From assembly GCF_001189955.1 (NCBI RefSeq), contig NZ_LFLT01000008.1:90210-154209 (forward strand): a stretch of DNA of 64,000 nucleotides, read 5' to 3'. The notes under the pieces are model-generated. The model was not told the DNA's origin and did not search any database. It worked only from the letters and a program-made list of their open reading frames with translations. Of the stretch, positions 17,731-25,448 are shown in pieces. Position 1 is the first letter of the stretch. The number at the start of each line of letters is the position of its first letter. Origin of the DNA: Herbaspirillum chlorophenolicum (lineage in GTDB: Bacteria > Pseudomonadota > Gammaproteobacteria > Burkholderiales > Burkholderiaceae_D). A program made the translations under genes and the position numbers.

Positions 17731-17991
17731 ATGTCTGCAAAGTATATCGTCGCCGCCGCACTGGCCCTGTCCGCTTCTTCCCTGGCATTTGCCGAAGCAC
17801 CGTATCCGGTCGAGAAGCCTTTCGTTTCGCATACCACCCGCGCCGCCGTCAAGGCTGAGCTGGCCAAGGCACAGCAGCAAGGCCTGGCCAATCAGGTCGA
17901 CTCGGTTTATCCGGTTGTGACCTCGGCTCCGGCCAATAGCGGCCTGCAAACCGCCGGCAATGCTCAATCGTCGATTTATGCCGGCGCCTGA
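17731..17991 (+). CDS. Small secreted DUF4148-type protein
   Basis: An 86-residue protein with a signal peptide (MSAKYIVAAALALSASSLAFA, cleaved after AFA) and a short mature part. The segment TTRAAVKAELAKAQQQGL matches the DUF4148 family, small periplasmic proteins abundant in Burkholderiales and often multi-copy; their function is unknown. AAGGAG lies 8 bases before the ATG. The C-terminal tail is low in complexity (GNAQSSIYAGA). Confidence 0.85.
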   Translation: MSAKYIVAAALALSASSLAFAEAPYPVEKPFVSHTTRAAVKAELAKAQQQGLANQVDSVYPVVTSAPANSGLQTAGNAQSSIYAGA

Positions 17992-18092
17992 TGGCCGGCC
18001 GGGCGGGGCGCGCGGTTGAACCATGCCGGCGCTTTCCGTCCACTGTGATTGCGTAGTTGAAGCAGGTAAAACAAGAAAAGAGGAAACCATCC

Positions 18093-18326
18093 ATGTTGCA
18101 CCAACTGTTCTCACGCGGCTTGTCCATCTATCCGAGGGTCTATATGCAGTTCGCCGCCCTGGTCGGGCTGCTGATCGCCGCCGAGTTCAGCATGGGAACG
18201 CTCAGCATGATGCTGACCCAGCGGGCGGTATACCGGGTTTCCCAACGCCTGAGGCGCGTGCAGCGCCGCCGTGACGCCTCGCGCAGGACGCGCGATGAAC
18301 ATATCGACGGGAATTGCTGCGCCTGA
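18093..18326 (+). CDS. Small membrane protein (unknown)
   Basis: A 77-codon ORF starting MLHQLFSRGLSIYPRVYMQF, with AGAGGAAA placed for initiation at 18093. Residues about 18-43 form a hydrophobic helix (FAALVGLLIAAEFSMG); the tail is strongly basic (RVSQRLRRVQRRRD). A strong terminator begins 34 bases after the stop, which supports transcription of this ORF. No family is recognised. Confidence 0.5.
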   Translation: MLHQLFSRGLSIYPRVYMQFAALVGLLIAAEFSMGTLSMMLTQRAVYRVSQRLRRVQRRRDASRRTRDEHIDGNCCA

Positions 18327-18359
18327 GCTTTCCTCTTTCCTGAGCAGTTGCCAAGAGCG

Positions 18360-18397
18360 GCCCGATGCGAATGATTTCGCATCGGGCTTTCGTTTTT
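18360..18397 (+). terminator. Rho-independent terminator
   Basis: A perfect 12-bp stem, GCCCGATGCGAA (18360-18371) and TTCGCATCGGGC (18376-18387), with loop TGAT, followed by TTTCGTTTTTT. It ends the DUF4148/small-ORF transcript. Confidence 0.88.
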
Positions 18398-18637
18398 TGG
18401 GGCGCCGTGTGTGGGCAGCGGCGGCAGGACCTTCGGGGTCAGGCATATCGTCATATCAGATGGATTTTTCATGCCAATGCCGCATCTGGCGCGCCTTATG
18501 CCAAAATGGCATGGGACACCGGCAGTGTGCATTTGTATAGTGGCTGCCGGGCTGGGAGGCTTGGGCCGGCCGCGTTGCGGTGCGCTCCGGGCGAATCGTT
18601 GGCGGCGCACCATGTGCGCCAGGTGGAGCGGGAAACA

Positions 18638-19576
18638 ATGGAAATCAAATGGGTTGAGGACTTCCTCTCGGTGGTGGAGACGCTGAATTTCAGCCGCTCG
18701 GCCAAGCTGCGCAATGTGACGCAGCCGGCTTTCGGCCGCCGCATCCGCTCGCTCGAAACCTGGCTGGGCGCCGAGCTGTTCGACCGCTCTTCCTATCCTT
18801 GCACGCTGACCCCGGCCGGCGAATCCTTTGTGCCTATCGCCAGGGAAATGCTGAACCAGTCGATGCAGGCGCGGCTGGTCTTGCGCGGCCAGTTGGCCGG
18901 CGCGCAGACGGCGGTCAGGTTCGCCATGCCGCACACGCTGCTGCTGACGGTGTTTCCCAAGCTGCTGTCGGAGATCGAAAAGAAAGTCGGCGCCATCGCC
19001 ACCATGGTCATGGCCGGTAATGTGCACGATGCCGTGATGGCCTTGGTCGAGCGCAACTGCGACTTGCTGATCTGCTATGACCACCGCCAGCAGGGAATCG
19101 CCCTCGACACCGAGCGTTATGACGTGCTGTCGCTGGGCAAGGAGCCGCTGCGTCCCTATGTGAAGACGCTGCCCAACGGCGCGCCCAAATACGTGTTGCC
19201 GGGCGCGCCTAACGATCCCTTGCCGTTCCTCAGCTATTCGCCGTATTCGTCGCTCTCCCGCATCGTCGAGAAGGCGCTGCATACCAGCCCGCGCCGCGTG
19301 CACCTGTTCCGCCGTTTCGAGACCGACCTGGCCGAAGGCTTGAAGAACATGGCGGTGGAAGGCCACGGCATTGCCTGGCTGCCGGCCAGCGCGGTTGCAC
19401 GCGAAGTGGCGGAAGGCAAGCTGACGCTGGCGATCGCTCCCAACGACAGCGAAGCCCTGGAGCAGGGGCTGTGGTGCGATGAAATGGATATCCGCGTCTA
19501 TCGCCGCCTGGACGGCGCCCATCCGGAAATCGACCGCATCTGGAATTACCTGAAGGCTGAACATGCGGGCGGATGA
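18638..19576 (+). CDS. LysR-family regulator, HypT/YjiE-like
   Basis: A 312-residue LysR transcription factor. The N-terminal winged helix contains IKWVEDFLSVVETLNFSRSA and TQPAFGRRIRSLE, which closely resemble the N-terminus of E. coli HypT (YjiE, QseD), a hypochlorite-responsive regulator. The C-terminal effector domain includes VEGHGIAWLPASAV. The ATG at 18638 has GGAG 11 bases upstream; the frame stays open to 18365 but that part is unlikely to be coding. It lies 63 bases before an ornithine cyclodeaminase-family gene in the same direction and may regulate it. The HypT likeness comes from recalled sequence; oxidant sensing is inference. Confidence 0.9.
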   Translation: MEIKWVEDFLSVVETLNFSRSAKLRNVTQPAFGRRIRSLETWLGAELFDRSSYPCTLTPAGESFVPIAREMLNQSMQARLVLRGQLAGAQTAVRFAMPHTLLLTVFPKLLSEIEKKVGAIATMVMAGNVHDAVMALVERNCDLLICYDHRQQGIALDTERYDVLSLGKEPLRPYVKTLPNGAPKYVLPGAPNDPLPFLSYSPYSSLSRIVEKALHTSPRRVHLFRRFETDLAEGLKNMAVEGHGIAWLPASAVAREVAEGKLTLAIAPNDSEALEQGLWCDEMDIRVYRRLDGAHPEIDRIWNYLKAEHAGG

Positions 19577-19639
19577 TGCTCGCATATTCGGCCTGTATTT
19601 GAACCGTTTCAACATTTTTACCCGATTGAAGGAGTCCCC

Positions 19640-20560
19640 ATGAAATTGCTCAGCAACCAGCAGATCAGCGAGCTGCTTACCACCGAAGACGCCATCGGCG
19701 CCATGCGCGAAGCGTTCGCGGCAGCCGGTGAAGGCGCCCACCAGGGCCGCGTGCGCACCAGCGCTTCCAATGGCGTGATGCTGTCGATGATGGGCGCGGT
19801 GATTCCCGGCGCGGGCATCGCGGGCGCCAAGGTCTACACCACCATCAAGGGGCAGTTCAAGTTCGTGATCGTGCTGTTCTCCAGCGAGACCGGCGCGCCG
19901 CTGGCCACCATCGAAGCCGACACCATGACCGGCCTGCGCACCGCTGCTGCGACCGCGGTAGCTTGCGACGCGCTGGCGCGTCCCGATGCGCAGGTCCTGT
20001 CGGTTATCGGTACCGGCGTGCAGGCGCGTTCGCATGTGCCGGCATTGATGCAGGTGCGCAAGTTCAAGGAAGTGCTGGTGGCCGGTATCAGCGGCCAGCA
20101 AGAACTGGCCGAGGAGATTACCCGCACGCTGGGCGTCCCGGCACGGGTGGTGACGGTCGACGAAGCGGCCGCTGCCGCCGACGTGCTGGTGACCGTGACC
20201 CGTTCGGCCACGCCGCTGTTCGACGGCAAGCTGCTGCGTCCGGGCGTCTTCGTGGCGGCGGTCGGCGCTTCCAAGGCCAATGTGCGCGAGCTGGACGACA
20301 CCGCCATCGCACGCGCCGCCGCGCTGTTCGTCGAATGGAAGCCGCAGGCGCAGCAGGAAGCCGGCGACCTGGTGCAATGCGCACCGGGTACCTTCGACTG
20401 GAACAACGTCTTGGAACTGGCGCAGGCGGTGGACGGCAGCATGCCTTACCAGCGCCGCGCCGACGACATCGTGGTCTACAAGGCCATCGGCATCGGCCTG
20501 GAAGATGTGGCGCTGGCCGGCCTGGCGTACCGCAAGGCTTGCGCCAAATACGGCTGGTAA
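19640..20560 (+). CDS. Ornithine cyclodeaminase / mu-crystallin family enzyme
   Basis: A 306-residue NAD(P)-dependent enzyme of the OCD/mu-crystallin family. The substrate half has GAKVYTTIKGQF and TMTGLRTAAATAVA; the Rossmann half has the dinucleotide-binding VIGTGVQARSH near residue 116 and VTRSATPLFDG. Members convert ornithine to proline with loss of ammonia, or act as alanine/other amino acid dehydrogenases, ketimine reductases or opine-type enzymes. The catalytic aspartate of true OCDs could not be placed with certainty, so the substrate is open. The start at 19640 has GAAGGAG upstream, and a strong terminator follows 22 bases after the stop. Confidence 0.9.
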   Translation: MKLLSNQQISELLTTEDAIGAMREAFAAAGEGAHQGRVRTSASNGVMLSMMGAVIPGAGIAGAKVYTTIKGQFKFVIVLFSSETGAPLATIEADTMTGLRTAAATAVACDALARPDAQVLSVIGTGVQARSHVPALMQVRKFKEVLVAGISGQQELAEEITRTLGVPARVVTVDEAAAAADVLVTVTRSATPLFDGKLLRPGVFVAAVGASKANVRELDDTAIARAAALFVEWKPQAQQEAGDLVQCAPGTFDWNNVLELAQAVDGSMPYQRRADDIVVYKAIGIGLEDVALAGLAYRKACAKYGW

Positions 20561-20581
20561 GCGTCGCCGCTGCAGCATAAG

Positions 20582-20617
20582 AAAACGCCGCATGGCCTTT
20601 GGGCCTGCGGCGTTTTT
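20582..20617. terminator. Bidirectional terminator
   Basis: AAACGCCGCA (20583-20592) pairs with TGCGGCGTTT (20606-20615), followed by further T; on the other strand the arm ends in a short T-run. It serves the cyclodeaminase-family gene and the convergent EamA gene. Confidence 0.85.
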
Positions 20618-20639
20618 GTTTGCGCTGCGCGGACTGGCG

Positions 20640-21539
20640 TCAGGCCGATGCCTTGCCCGGTACGCGCGGCGCCGACGGTTTGGCGCGCAGCGCGGCAGCG
20701 GTGGCCGCCAGCACGATGGCGATGCCGGCCACGGTGCCGGTGGTGACCGGTTCATCCAGCAGCAGCCATGCCCACAGAGAGGCGAACACCGGGATCAGGA
20801 ACGTGACCGTGATCGCGCGGGTGGCGCCTTCGGTTGAGATCAACTGGAAGAACAGGGCATAGGCCAGGCCGGTGCAGACCACGCCCAGTACCGATACCGC
20901 CAGCAGCGATGCCGGGGTGCCGGCCTGCAGCGCGTGCGGCAGGCTGGGCAGGGCCAGGGGCAACAGGCAGAGCGAGGCGGTGAACTGGCTGCCGGCGGCA
21001 ATCGCGATGGGCGAGATGCCGCCGCCGCGCATGCGTGTGAAGGTGGCGGCAAAGCCATAGCTGAGCGCCGCGCCCATGCTGGCAAGCACGGCCAGGATCA
21101 CCATCGCATCGACCCGCATCGGCCCGACGCCTACCAGCACGCCTACCCCGAACAGGCCCAGCACGAAAGACGCCATGCGTACCGCGGTCAGCCGTTCGCC
21201 CAGCAGCAGGAAGCCGAACAGCGCGGTGAATACCGGCGCCAGCGAATTCATGGTGGCCATGTAGGAAGATGGGATGTACAGCGCGGACCAGGCGAACAGG
21301 CTGAACGGCAATGCCGTGTTGGCGATGCCGATGACGAGGTAAGGCAGCCAGTTGCGCCGCCATTGCAGCGGCACCCCGCGCGAGCGCGCGAAAGCCAGCA
21401 GCGCCAGCGTAGCGAGAGAGGCGCGGCCGAAGGTGGTGAGCATGGGCCCCAGTACCGGCGCAGCGATGCGCATGAGCATGAAGCTGGTGCCCCAGATGGC
21501 GGCGAGCAGGAATAGCCGGGCAATATTCGATGAAGACAT
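20640..21539 (-). CDS. EamA/DMT-superfamily transporter
   Basis: A 299-residue inner-membrane protein made of two EamA repeats of about five helices each. Repeat 1 starts LFLLAAIWGTSFMLMRIA and ends near LLLGERLTAVRM; repeat 2 ends with LLLDEPVTTGTVAGIAIV, the usual E-P/E-R motif before the last helix. Such proteins export metabolites or amino acids. The start at 21539 places the Met directly before the first helix; upstream in-frame ATGs to 21704 are less likely. It faces the cyclodeaminase gene across a shared terminator and lies head to head with the glutathione transferase gene. Confidence 0.9.
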   Translation of the reverse strand: MSSSNIARLFLLAAIWGTSFMLMRIAAPVLGPMLTTFGRASLATLALLAFARSRGVPLQWRRNWLPYLVIGIANTALPFSLFAWSALYIPSSYMATMNSLAPVFTALFGFLLLGERLTAVRMASFVLGLFGVGVLVGVGPMRVDAMVILAVLASMGAALSYGFAATFTRMRGGGISPIAIAAGSQFTASLCLLPLALPSLPHALQAGTPASLLAVSVLGVVCTGLAYALFFQLISTEGATRAITVTFLIPVFASLWAWLLLDEPVTTGTVAGIAIVLAATAAALRAKPSAPRVPGKASA

Positions 21540-21721
21540 GGCGGCGATCGAATGCGGTGGAGCAGCGAGTGTAATGCGCGTCTTCACCTGCCGCATAGGT
21601 ACAGTTGGGAAGATTTTCACCGGGCCACCTTGCACGCCATCCCAAACCAGGCTCGCCCGCCTTACGCCTGTTGATGAAATGCGTTCTAATATCCGCATGG
21701 TCAACGCAAAGGGAGAGGGAT

Positions 21722-22345
21722 GTGCTCAAGATTTACGGCCGGGACAATTCCATTAATGTGCGCAAGGTACTGTGGGCCTGTGCCGAGTTGGGCATCGAAT
21801 ACCTGCACGAGGATTGGGGCATCGGTTTTCGCTCGACCAGGGAACCGGCGTTTCTTGGCATGAACCCGAACGCCATGGTGCCGGTGATCGATGACGATGG
21901 CTTTGTGCTGTGGGAGTCGAATTCCATCCTGCGCTACCTGGTCGGGCAATACGGTGGCGGTGCGCTTTATCCGGCAGCACCCCGCGAGCGGGCCCGCATC
22001 GACCAGTGGATCGACTGGCAGGCCAGCGATCTCAACCGTTCATGGAGCTATGCCTTCATGGCGCTGGTGCGCAAATCGCCGGTGCATGGCGATGCGCAGC
22101 AGTTGGTGGCTTCCATCGAAAACTGGAGCGGCTTCATGCGCGTGCTGGAGCAGAAATTGCAGCAGACCGGCGCCTATGTTGCCGGTGATGCCTTTTCGCT
22201 GGCGGACATCCCGGTCGGCCTGTCGGTCAACCGCTGGTTCGGCACGCCGCTGACGCGTCCGGATTTGCCGGCGCTGGCGGCCTACTATGAGCTGCTGACG
22301 GAGCGGCCAGGCTTTCGCGCGTTTGGACGCAACGGCATGGCCTGA
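21722..22345 (+). CDS. Glutathione S-transferase family protein
   Basis: A 207-residue GST. The N-terminal thioredoxin-like domain starts [19 protein letters not shown] and has the cis-proline motif MVPVI and [10 protein letters not shown], which bind glutathione. The C-terminal helical domain contains [18 protein letters not shown], the N-capping motif. Translation should start at GTG 21722, with GGGAGAGG just upstream; an overlapping ATG at 21719 is out of frame. It is a probable cytosolic detoxification enzyme of unknown substrate, monocistronic. Confidence 0.9.
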   Translation: MLKIYGRDNSINVRKVLWACAELGIEYLHEDWGIGFRSTREPAFLGMNPNAMVPVIDDDGFVLWESNSILRYLVGQYGGGALYPAAPRERARIDQWIDWQASDLNRSWSYAFMALVRKSPVHGDAQQLVASIENWSGFMRVLEQKLQQTGAYVAGDAFSLADIPVGLSVNRWFGTPLTRPDLPALAAYYELLTERPGFRAFGRNGMA

Positions 22346-22381
22346 GTTCGCACCCTTGATGGGCCGGGGAAATGGGGGCGC

Positions 22382-22543
22382 ATGCGGCGGGGAGGGTACA
22401 CTTCGGTCTTGCGCATTTTTATCGCGCTTTTTCTTCTTGCCAAACTGTCCATGAACCGAAAGAAAACCCTGCTGTTCCTCGCCGCTTTCCTGGGATGCCT
22501 GCTGCTGTCGAGCGTGCCGCTGATTACGCTGCTGTTTTATTGA
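22382..22543 (+). CDS. Very small hydrophobic ORF
   Basis: A 53-codon ORF with two hydrophobic stretches (LRIFIALFLLAKLS and TLLFLAAFLGCLLLSS) separated by the basic NRKK. An internal ATG at 22451 would give 30 residues. G-rich sequence precedes 22382, but it is not a clear ribosome binding site. It sits between the GST gene and the end of xenA. It may be a tiny membrane protein or chance. Confidence 0.3.
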   Translation: MRRGGYTSVLRIFIALFLLAKLSMNRKKTLLFLAAFLGCLLLSSVPLITLLFY

Positions 22544-22576
22544 CGCAGCAGCGTAACCGCGGCGGGCCGGAATGGA

Positions 22577-23665
22577 TCAGTAACGTTCCAGCCAGTGCGC
22601 GTAAGGCGCCGGCAATGTCCACGAGGGACGTTCCACGCCCAGTTCCTTGGCAGCAAAATATGTCCAGTGCGGATTGACCAGGTGCGCACGGCCTACCATC
22701 ACCAGATCCAGTTGCTGCTCCTTGACGACGCGTTCGGCGATCTCCGGCGTGCCGAAACCCCAGGCCGACGATACCGGCACATCGGCTTCGCGGCGTACGC
22801 GTTCGGCGACCGGGCCGAGGAAGGCCGGTCCCCAGGGGATATTGGTTTCAGGAATGGTGAAGCCGATGGTGACGCTGATCATGTCCATGCCGGCAGCCTT
22901 GAAGTCCCGCACCAGGCCGATCGATTCCAGCAGCGTCTGTTCGTTGCGGCCGTCATATTCGATCACACCGAAACGCACCGTCAGCGGCAGGTTTTCCGGC
23001 CACACCTGGCGTACCGCGCGCAGGGTTTCCAGCAGGAAGCGTGCGCGGTTTTCCACGCTGCCGCCATAGATATCGTCGCGCTGGTTGGCGTGCGGCGAGA
23101 AGAAGCTTTGCGCCAGGTAGCCGTGGGCGAAGTGCAGTTCCAGCCATTCGAAACCGACATCGCGCGCACGGATGGCGGCATCGACGAAGTCCTGGCGCAC
23201 GCGGGCGATATCGTCGATGGTCATGGCCTTGGGGACCTTGGGCAGGCCTTTGCCGTAGGCAATCGCCGAAGCGCCGATGGTTGCCCAGCCGCGGGGATCG
23301 CCTTCGGCGATATGGTCGTCGCCTTCCCAGGGGAGGTTGGCGCTGGCCTTGCGTCCTGCATGGCCGATCTGGATGCCCGGCACCGAGCCGGCCGCCTTGA
23401 TCGCCTGCACCACCGGCACGAAGGCTTGGGCCAGGTCGTCCGACCAGATGCCGGTGCAAGCCGGCGTGATCCGGCCTTCAGGCGAGACAGCAGTGGCTTC
23501 GACGATCACCAGCCCGGCGCCGCCGCGCGCGATGCTGGCGTAGTGGGACAGGTGCCAATCGTTGGCGCGGCCGTCAATGGCCATGTATTGGCACATCGGC
23601 GGTACGGCGATGCGGTTGCGCAGGGTTACGTCTTTGAGTTTGAACGGCTGGAACAGGGCGGACAT
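22577..23665 (-). CDS. xenA: Old yellow enzyme, XenA-type NADPH:flavin oxidoreductase
   Basis: A 362-residue FMN-dependent TIM-barrel reductase of the YqjM/XenA class. Segments LKDVTLRNRIAVPPMCQYM, GIQIGHAGRKAS, LELHFAHGYLAQSFF and LPAPYAHWLERY match Pseudomonas XenA almost word for word. The Cys in PPMCQY tunes the flavin and the two His in HFAH hold the substrate carbonyl or nitro oxygen. Known members reduce enones, nitrate esters and nitroaromatics. The start at 23665 is preferred over an in-frame ATG at 23749 because homologues start MSALF. It is divergent from an ArsR-type regulator, with a palindromic operator between them. Confidence 0.95.
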   Translation of the reverse strand: MSALFQPFKLKDVTLRNRIAVPPMCQYMAIDGRANDWHLSHYASIARGGAGLVIVEATAVSPEGRITPACTGIWSDDLAQAFVPVVQAIKAAGSVPGIQIGHAGRKASANLPWEGDDHIAEGDPRGWATIGASAIAYGKGLPKVPKAMTIDDIARVRQDFVDAAIRARDVGFEWLELHFAHGYLAQSFFSPHANQRDDIYGGSVENRARFLLETLRAVRQVWPENLPLTVRFGVIEYDGRNEQTLLESIGLVRDFKAAGMDMISVTIGFTIPETNIPWGPAFLGPVAERVRREADVPVSSAWGFGTPEIAERVVKEQQLDLVMVGRAHLVNPHWTYFAAKELGVERPSWTLPAPYAHWLERY

Positions 23666-23708
23666 ATTGGCCTTTTGATATGAAGCGGTTATTCGATAGA
23701 TTATTCGG

Positions 23709-23730
23709 TAGTTCGAATATGTTCGAACTA
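23709..23730. promoter_or_regulatory. Palindromic operator between xenA and the ArsR-type gene
   Basis: TAGTTCGAA (23709-23717) and TTCGAACTA (23722-23730) form a perfect 9-bp inverted repeat around TATG. Related half-sites (ATTCGATAG, ATTCGGTAG) lie just upstream. Its position in the 92-base divergent gap suggests it binds the adjacent helix-turn-helix regulator, controlling both genes. Confidence 0.65.
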
Positions 23731-23757
23731 TGGAAGCAGTATAACCCAAGGTGTATC

Positions 23758-24111
23758 ATGTTGCAGATGCGCCCCTACAAACACCCCGCCGCCAGCGAAC
23801 TGGTCCTCGAACGAGTGCTTTACGCCTTGAGCGATTCCATTCGCCTGGACATCGTGCGCCACCTCGCGCATGTCGAATGCGCGACCTGCGGCGAGCTCGA
23901 CGGCGGCCGCCCGAAATCCACCGTCTCGCACCATTTCAAGGTCCTGCGCGAAGCAGGCCTGGTGTTGACCGAGAGTACCGGCACCACCCATATGAATACA
24001 TTGCGCCACGCCGATATCGAAAGCCGTTTCCCGGGTTTGCTGTCGGCGATCCTGTCGCAAGGTGCGCCGGCCAAGCGCAAGGCCGGCGCCAAAAAAGCCA
24101 AGGCGGCGTGA
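23758..24111 (+). CDS. ArsR-type winged-helix regulator
   Basis: A 117-residue small helix-turn-helix protein. The DNA-binding core has ALSDSIRLDIVRHL and PKSTVSHHFKVLREAGLV, the ArsR recognition-helix pattern. It has one Cys pair (ECATCGELD), but this occupies the HTH region of redox- or ligand-sensing relatives and not a clear metal site. The C-terminus is a lysine/alanine-rich tail. AAGG precedes the ATG at 23758; the frame is open to 23680. It is divergent from xenA and probably represses it until an electrophile or oxidant releases it, which is inferred from the arrangement. Confidence 0.87.
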   Translation: MLQMRPYKHPAASELVLERVLYALSDSIRLDIVRHLAHVECATCGELDGGRPKSTVSHHFKVLREAGLVLTESTGTTHMNTLRHADIESRFPGLLSAILSQGAPAKRKAGAKKAKAA

Positions 24112-24154
24112 CTGCCGTGCCGGGACCACAAAAGACAAGAAAACGGAGAGCGCC

Positions 24155-25069
24155 ATGAACATCTTCATCACCGGTGCGACAGGCTATATTGGCGGATCGG
24201 TTGGCCGCCACCTGGCAGCGGCCGGGCACACCATCCGCGGACTGGCGCGCGACGCATCCAGGTCGGCCGCGTTGCGTGCGATCGGCATCGAACCGGTGAT
24301 CGGCACGCTGGACGACAGCGCGCTGCTCAAGTCCGAAGCCGCCCGTGCGGATGCGGTCGTCAATTGCGCCAGCAGCGACCATCGCCCCGCTATCGAAGCG
24401 CTCATCGAAGGCCTGGGCAGCGAAGGGAAAATCCTGCTCCATACCAGCGGTTCCAGCCAGGTAGGCGACGCCGTGGCCGGCAATGTGCTGGCCGCGCAGG
24501 TATTCGACGAAGATACGCCGCTGGTGGTGGGCGCCGAGAAATGGGCGCGCTACGAACTGGACCAGCGCATCCTGGCCGCACCCGGCATGCGCGGCATCGT
24601 CGTCTGCAACACGCTGATCTATGGTCATGGCACCGGCCTGCAGCCTGATAGCGTGCAGATCCCGGCTTTGGTGGCGCAGGCCCGCGAGAGCGGCGTGCTG
24701 CGGCTGGTCGGGCGAGGCGTCAACCGTTGGGCGACGGTGCATATCGAGGATGTCTGCGCGCTCTACCAGCTGGTCCTGGAGCGGTCGGACACGCAAGGTT
24801 TCTATTTCGCTGAAAACGGCGAATCGTCGTATGCCGATATGGGCAAGGCCATCGCCCGGCGCATGGGCATCGCCCGCATCGAGCACTTGAGCGAAGAGGA
24901 TGCGATCGCCTTGTGGGGCCTCAACAAGGCCCGCTATTCGCTGGGATCGAACAGCCGCGTGCAAGCGCTGCGCGCCCGGCGCGAGCTGGGATGGCAACCG
25001 CGGCACGCGTCGGCGGTGGACTGGATCGAACATGAGATGAGGCTGCCTTCGTCTACCGGCGCCGGGTAG
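24155..25069 (+). CDS. NAD(P)-binding extended-SDR/NmrA-like oxidoreductase
   Basis: A 304-residue Rossmann protein. The N-terminal ITGATGYIGGSVGRHL binds the cofactor, and the region LARDASRSAALRAIGIEPV suggests NADP preference. WARYELDQRIL holds the position of the YxxxK motif but lacks its lysine, so it may be an atypical or non-catalytic member. VNRWATVHIEDVCALYQLVLE is typical of atypical SDRs. CGGAGAG precedes the ATG at 24155. It follows the ArsR-type gene by 43 bases in the same direction and may share its promoter. Confidence 0.85.
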   Translation: MNIFITGATGYIGGSVGRHLAAAGHTIRGLARDASRSAALRAIGIEPVIGTLDDSALLKSEAARADAVVNCASSDHRPAIEALIEGLGSEGKILLHTSGSSQVGDAVAGNVLAAQVFDEDTPLVVGAEKWARYELDQRILAAPGMRGIVVCNTLIYGHGTGLQPDSVQIPALVAQARESGVLRLVGRGVNRWATVHIEDVCALYQLVLERSDTQGFYFAENGESSYADMGKAIARRMGIARIEHLSEEDAIALWGLNKARYSLGSNSRVQALRARRELGWQPRHASAVDWIEHEMRLPSSTGAG

Positions 25070-25448
25070 GCCTGCATCAGGCGATACGGTTCCTCTCCCC
25101 TTCCTCGCTTTCTTCTTCAATTTGCATGCTGGCAACTCTTGTCGGCATGTCGTCATACCAGTTTCCAATGCCCGGATTCGCAATTTGCTTGCGTTTTTTG
25201 CAGCAGAGAGTCGTGTTTTTCCTGGTTTGTGCAAAATTCGGCCGAAATAAATTAAAGAAATCGGGAATTGCTACGTAACCTGTGATGTAAAGATTTGATA
25301 AGATCGACTGACATCGTGTCAGTCGTCCAAATGGCGACACCCAGCGTCTCGAGATTTTCGCAATCAGGATCAAGAAGCCTCATTGCAAAGCGAAGCGATA
25401 TTCCTTTCTCGGGCAAGCCAAAAACAACTCACAGACCCAGGAGCATTC
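25070..25448. other. Intergenic region before the fliD-like gene
   Basis: About 380 bases, AT-richer than the flanks, with a short palindrome TTCGGCCGAA at 25237-25246. No convincing sigma-28 promoter was found, although a flagellar late gene would be expected to have one. Short ORFs here look non-coding. Confidence 0.45.

Noticed and set aside
18140..20755. 871-codon open frame on the minus strand
   Set aside because: It lies opposite the LysR and cyclodeaminase-family genes, reads as His/Gln/Arg-rich sequence without any motif, and is a codon-bias shadow in GC-rich DNA.
25250..25300. Possible sigma-28 promoter (TAAAG with distant CG-containing -10)
   Set aside because: The -10 element does not resemble GCCGATAA closely enough to call.
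25077..25373. 98-codon open frame before the fliD-like gene
   Set aside because: AT-rich intergenic sequence, no ribosome site, mixed composition and no motif.
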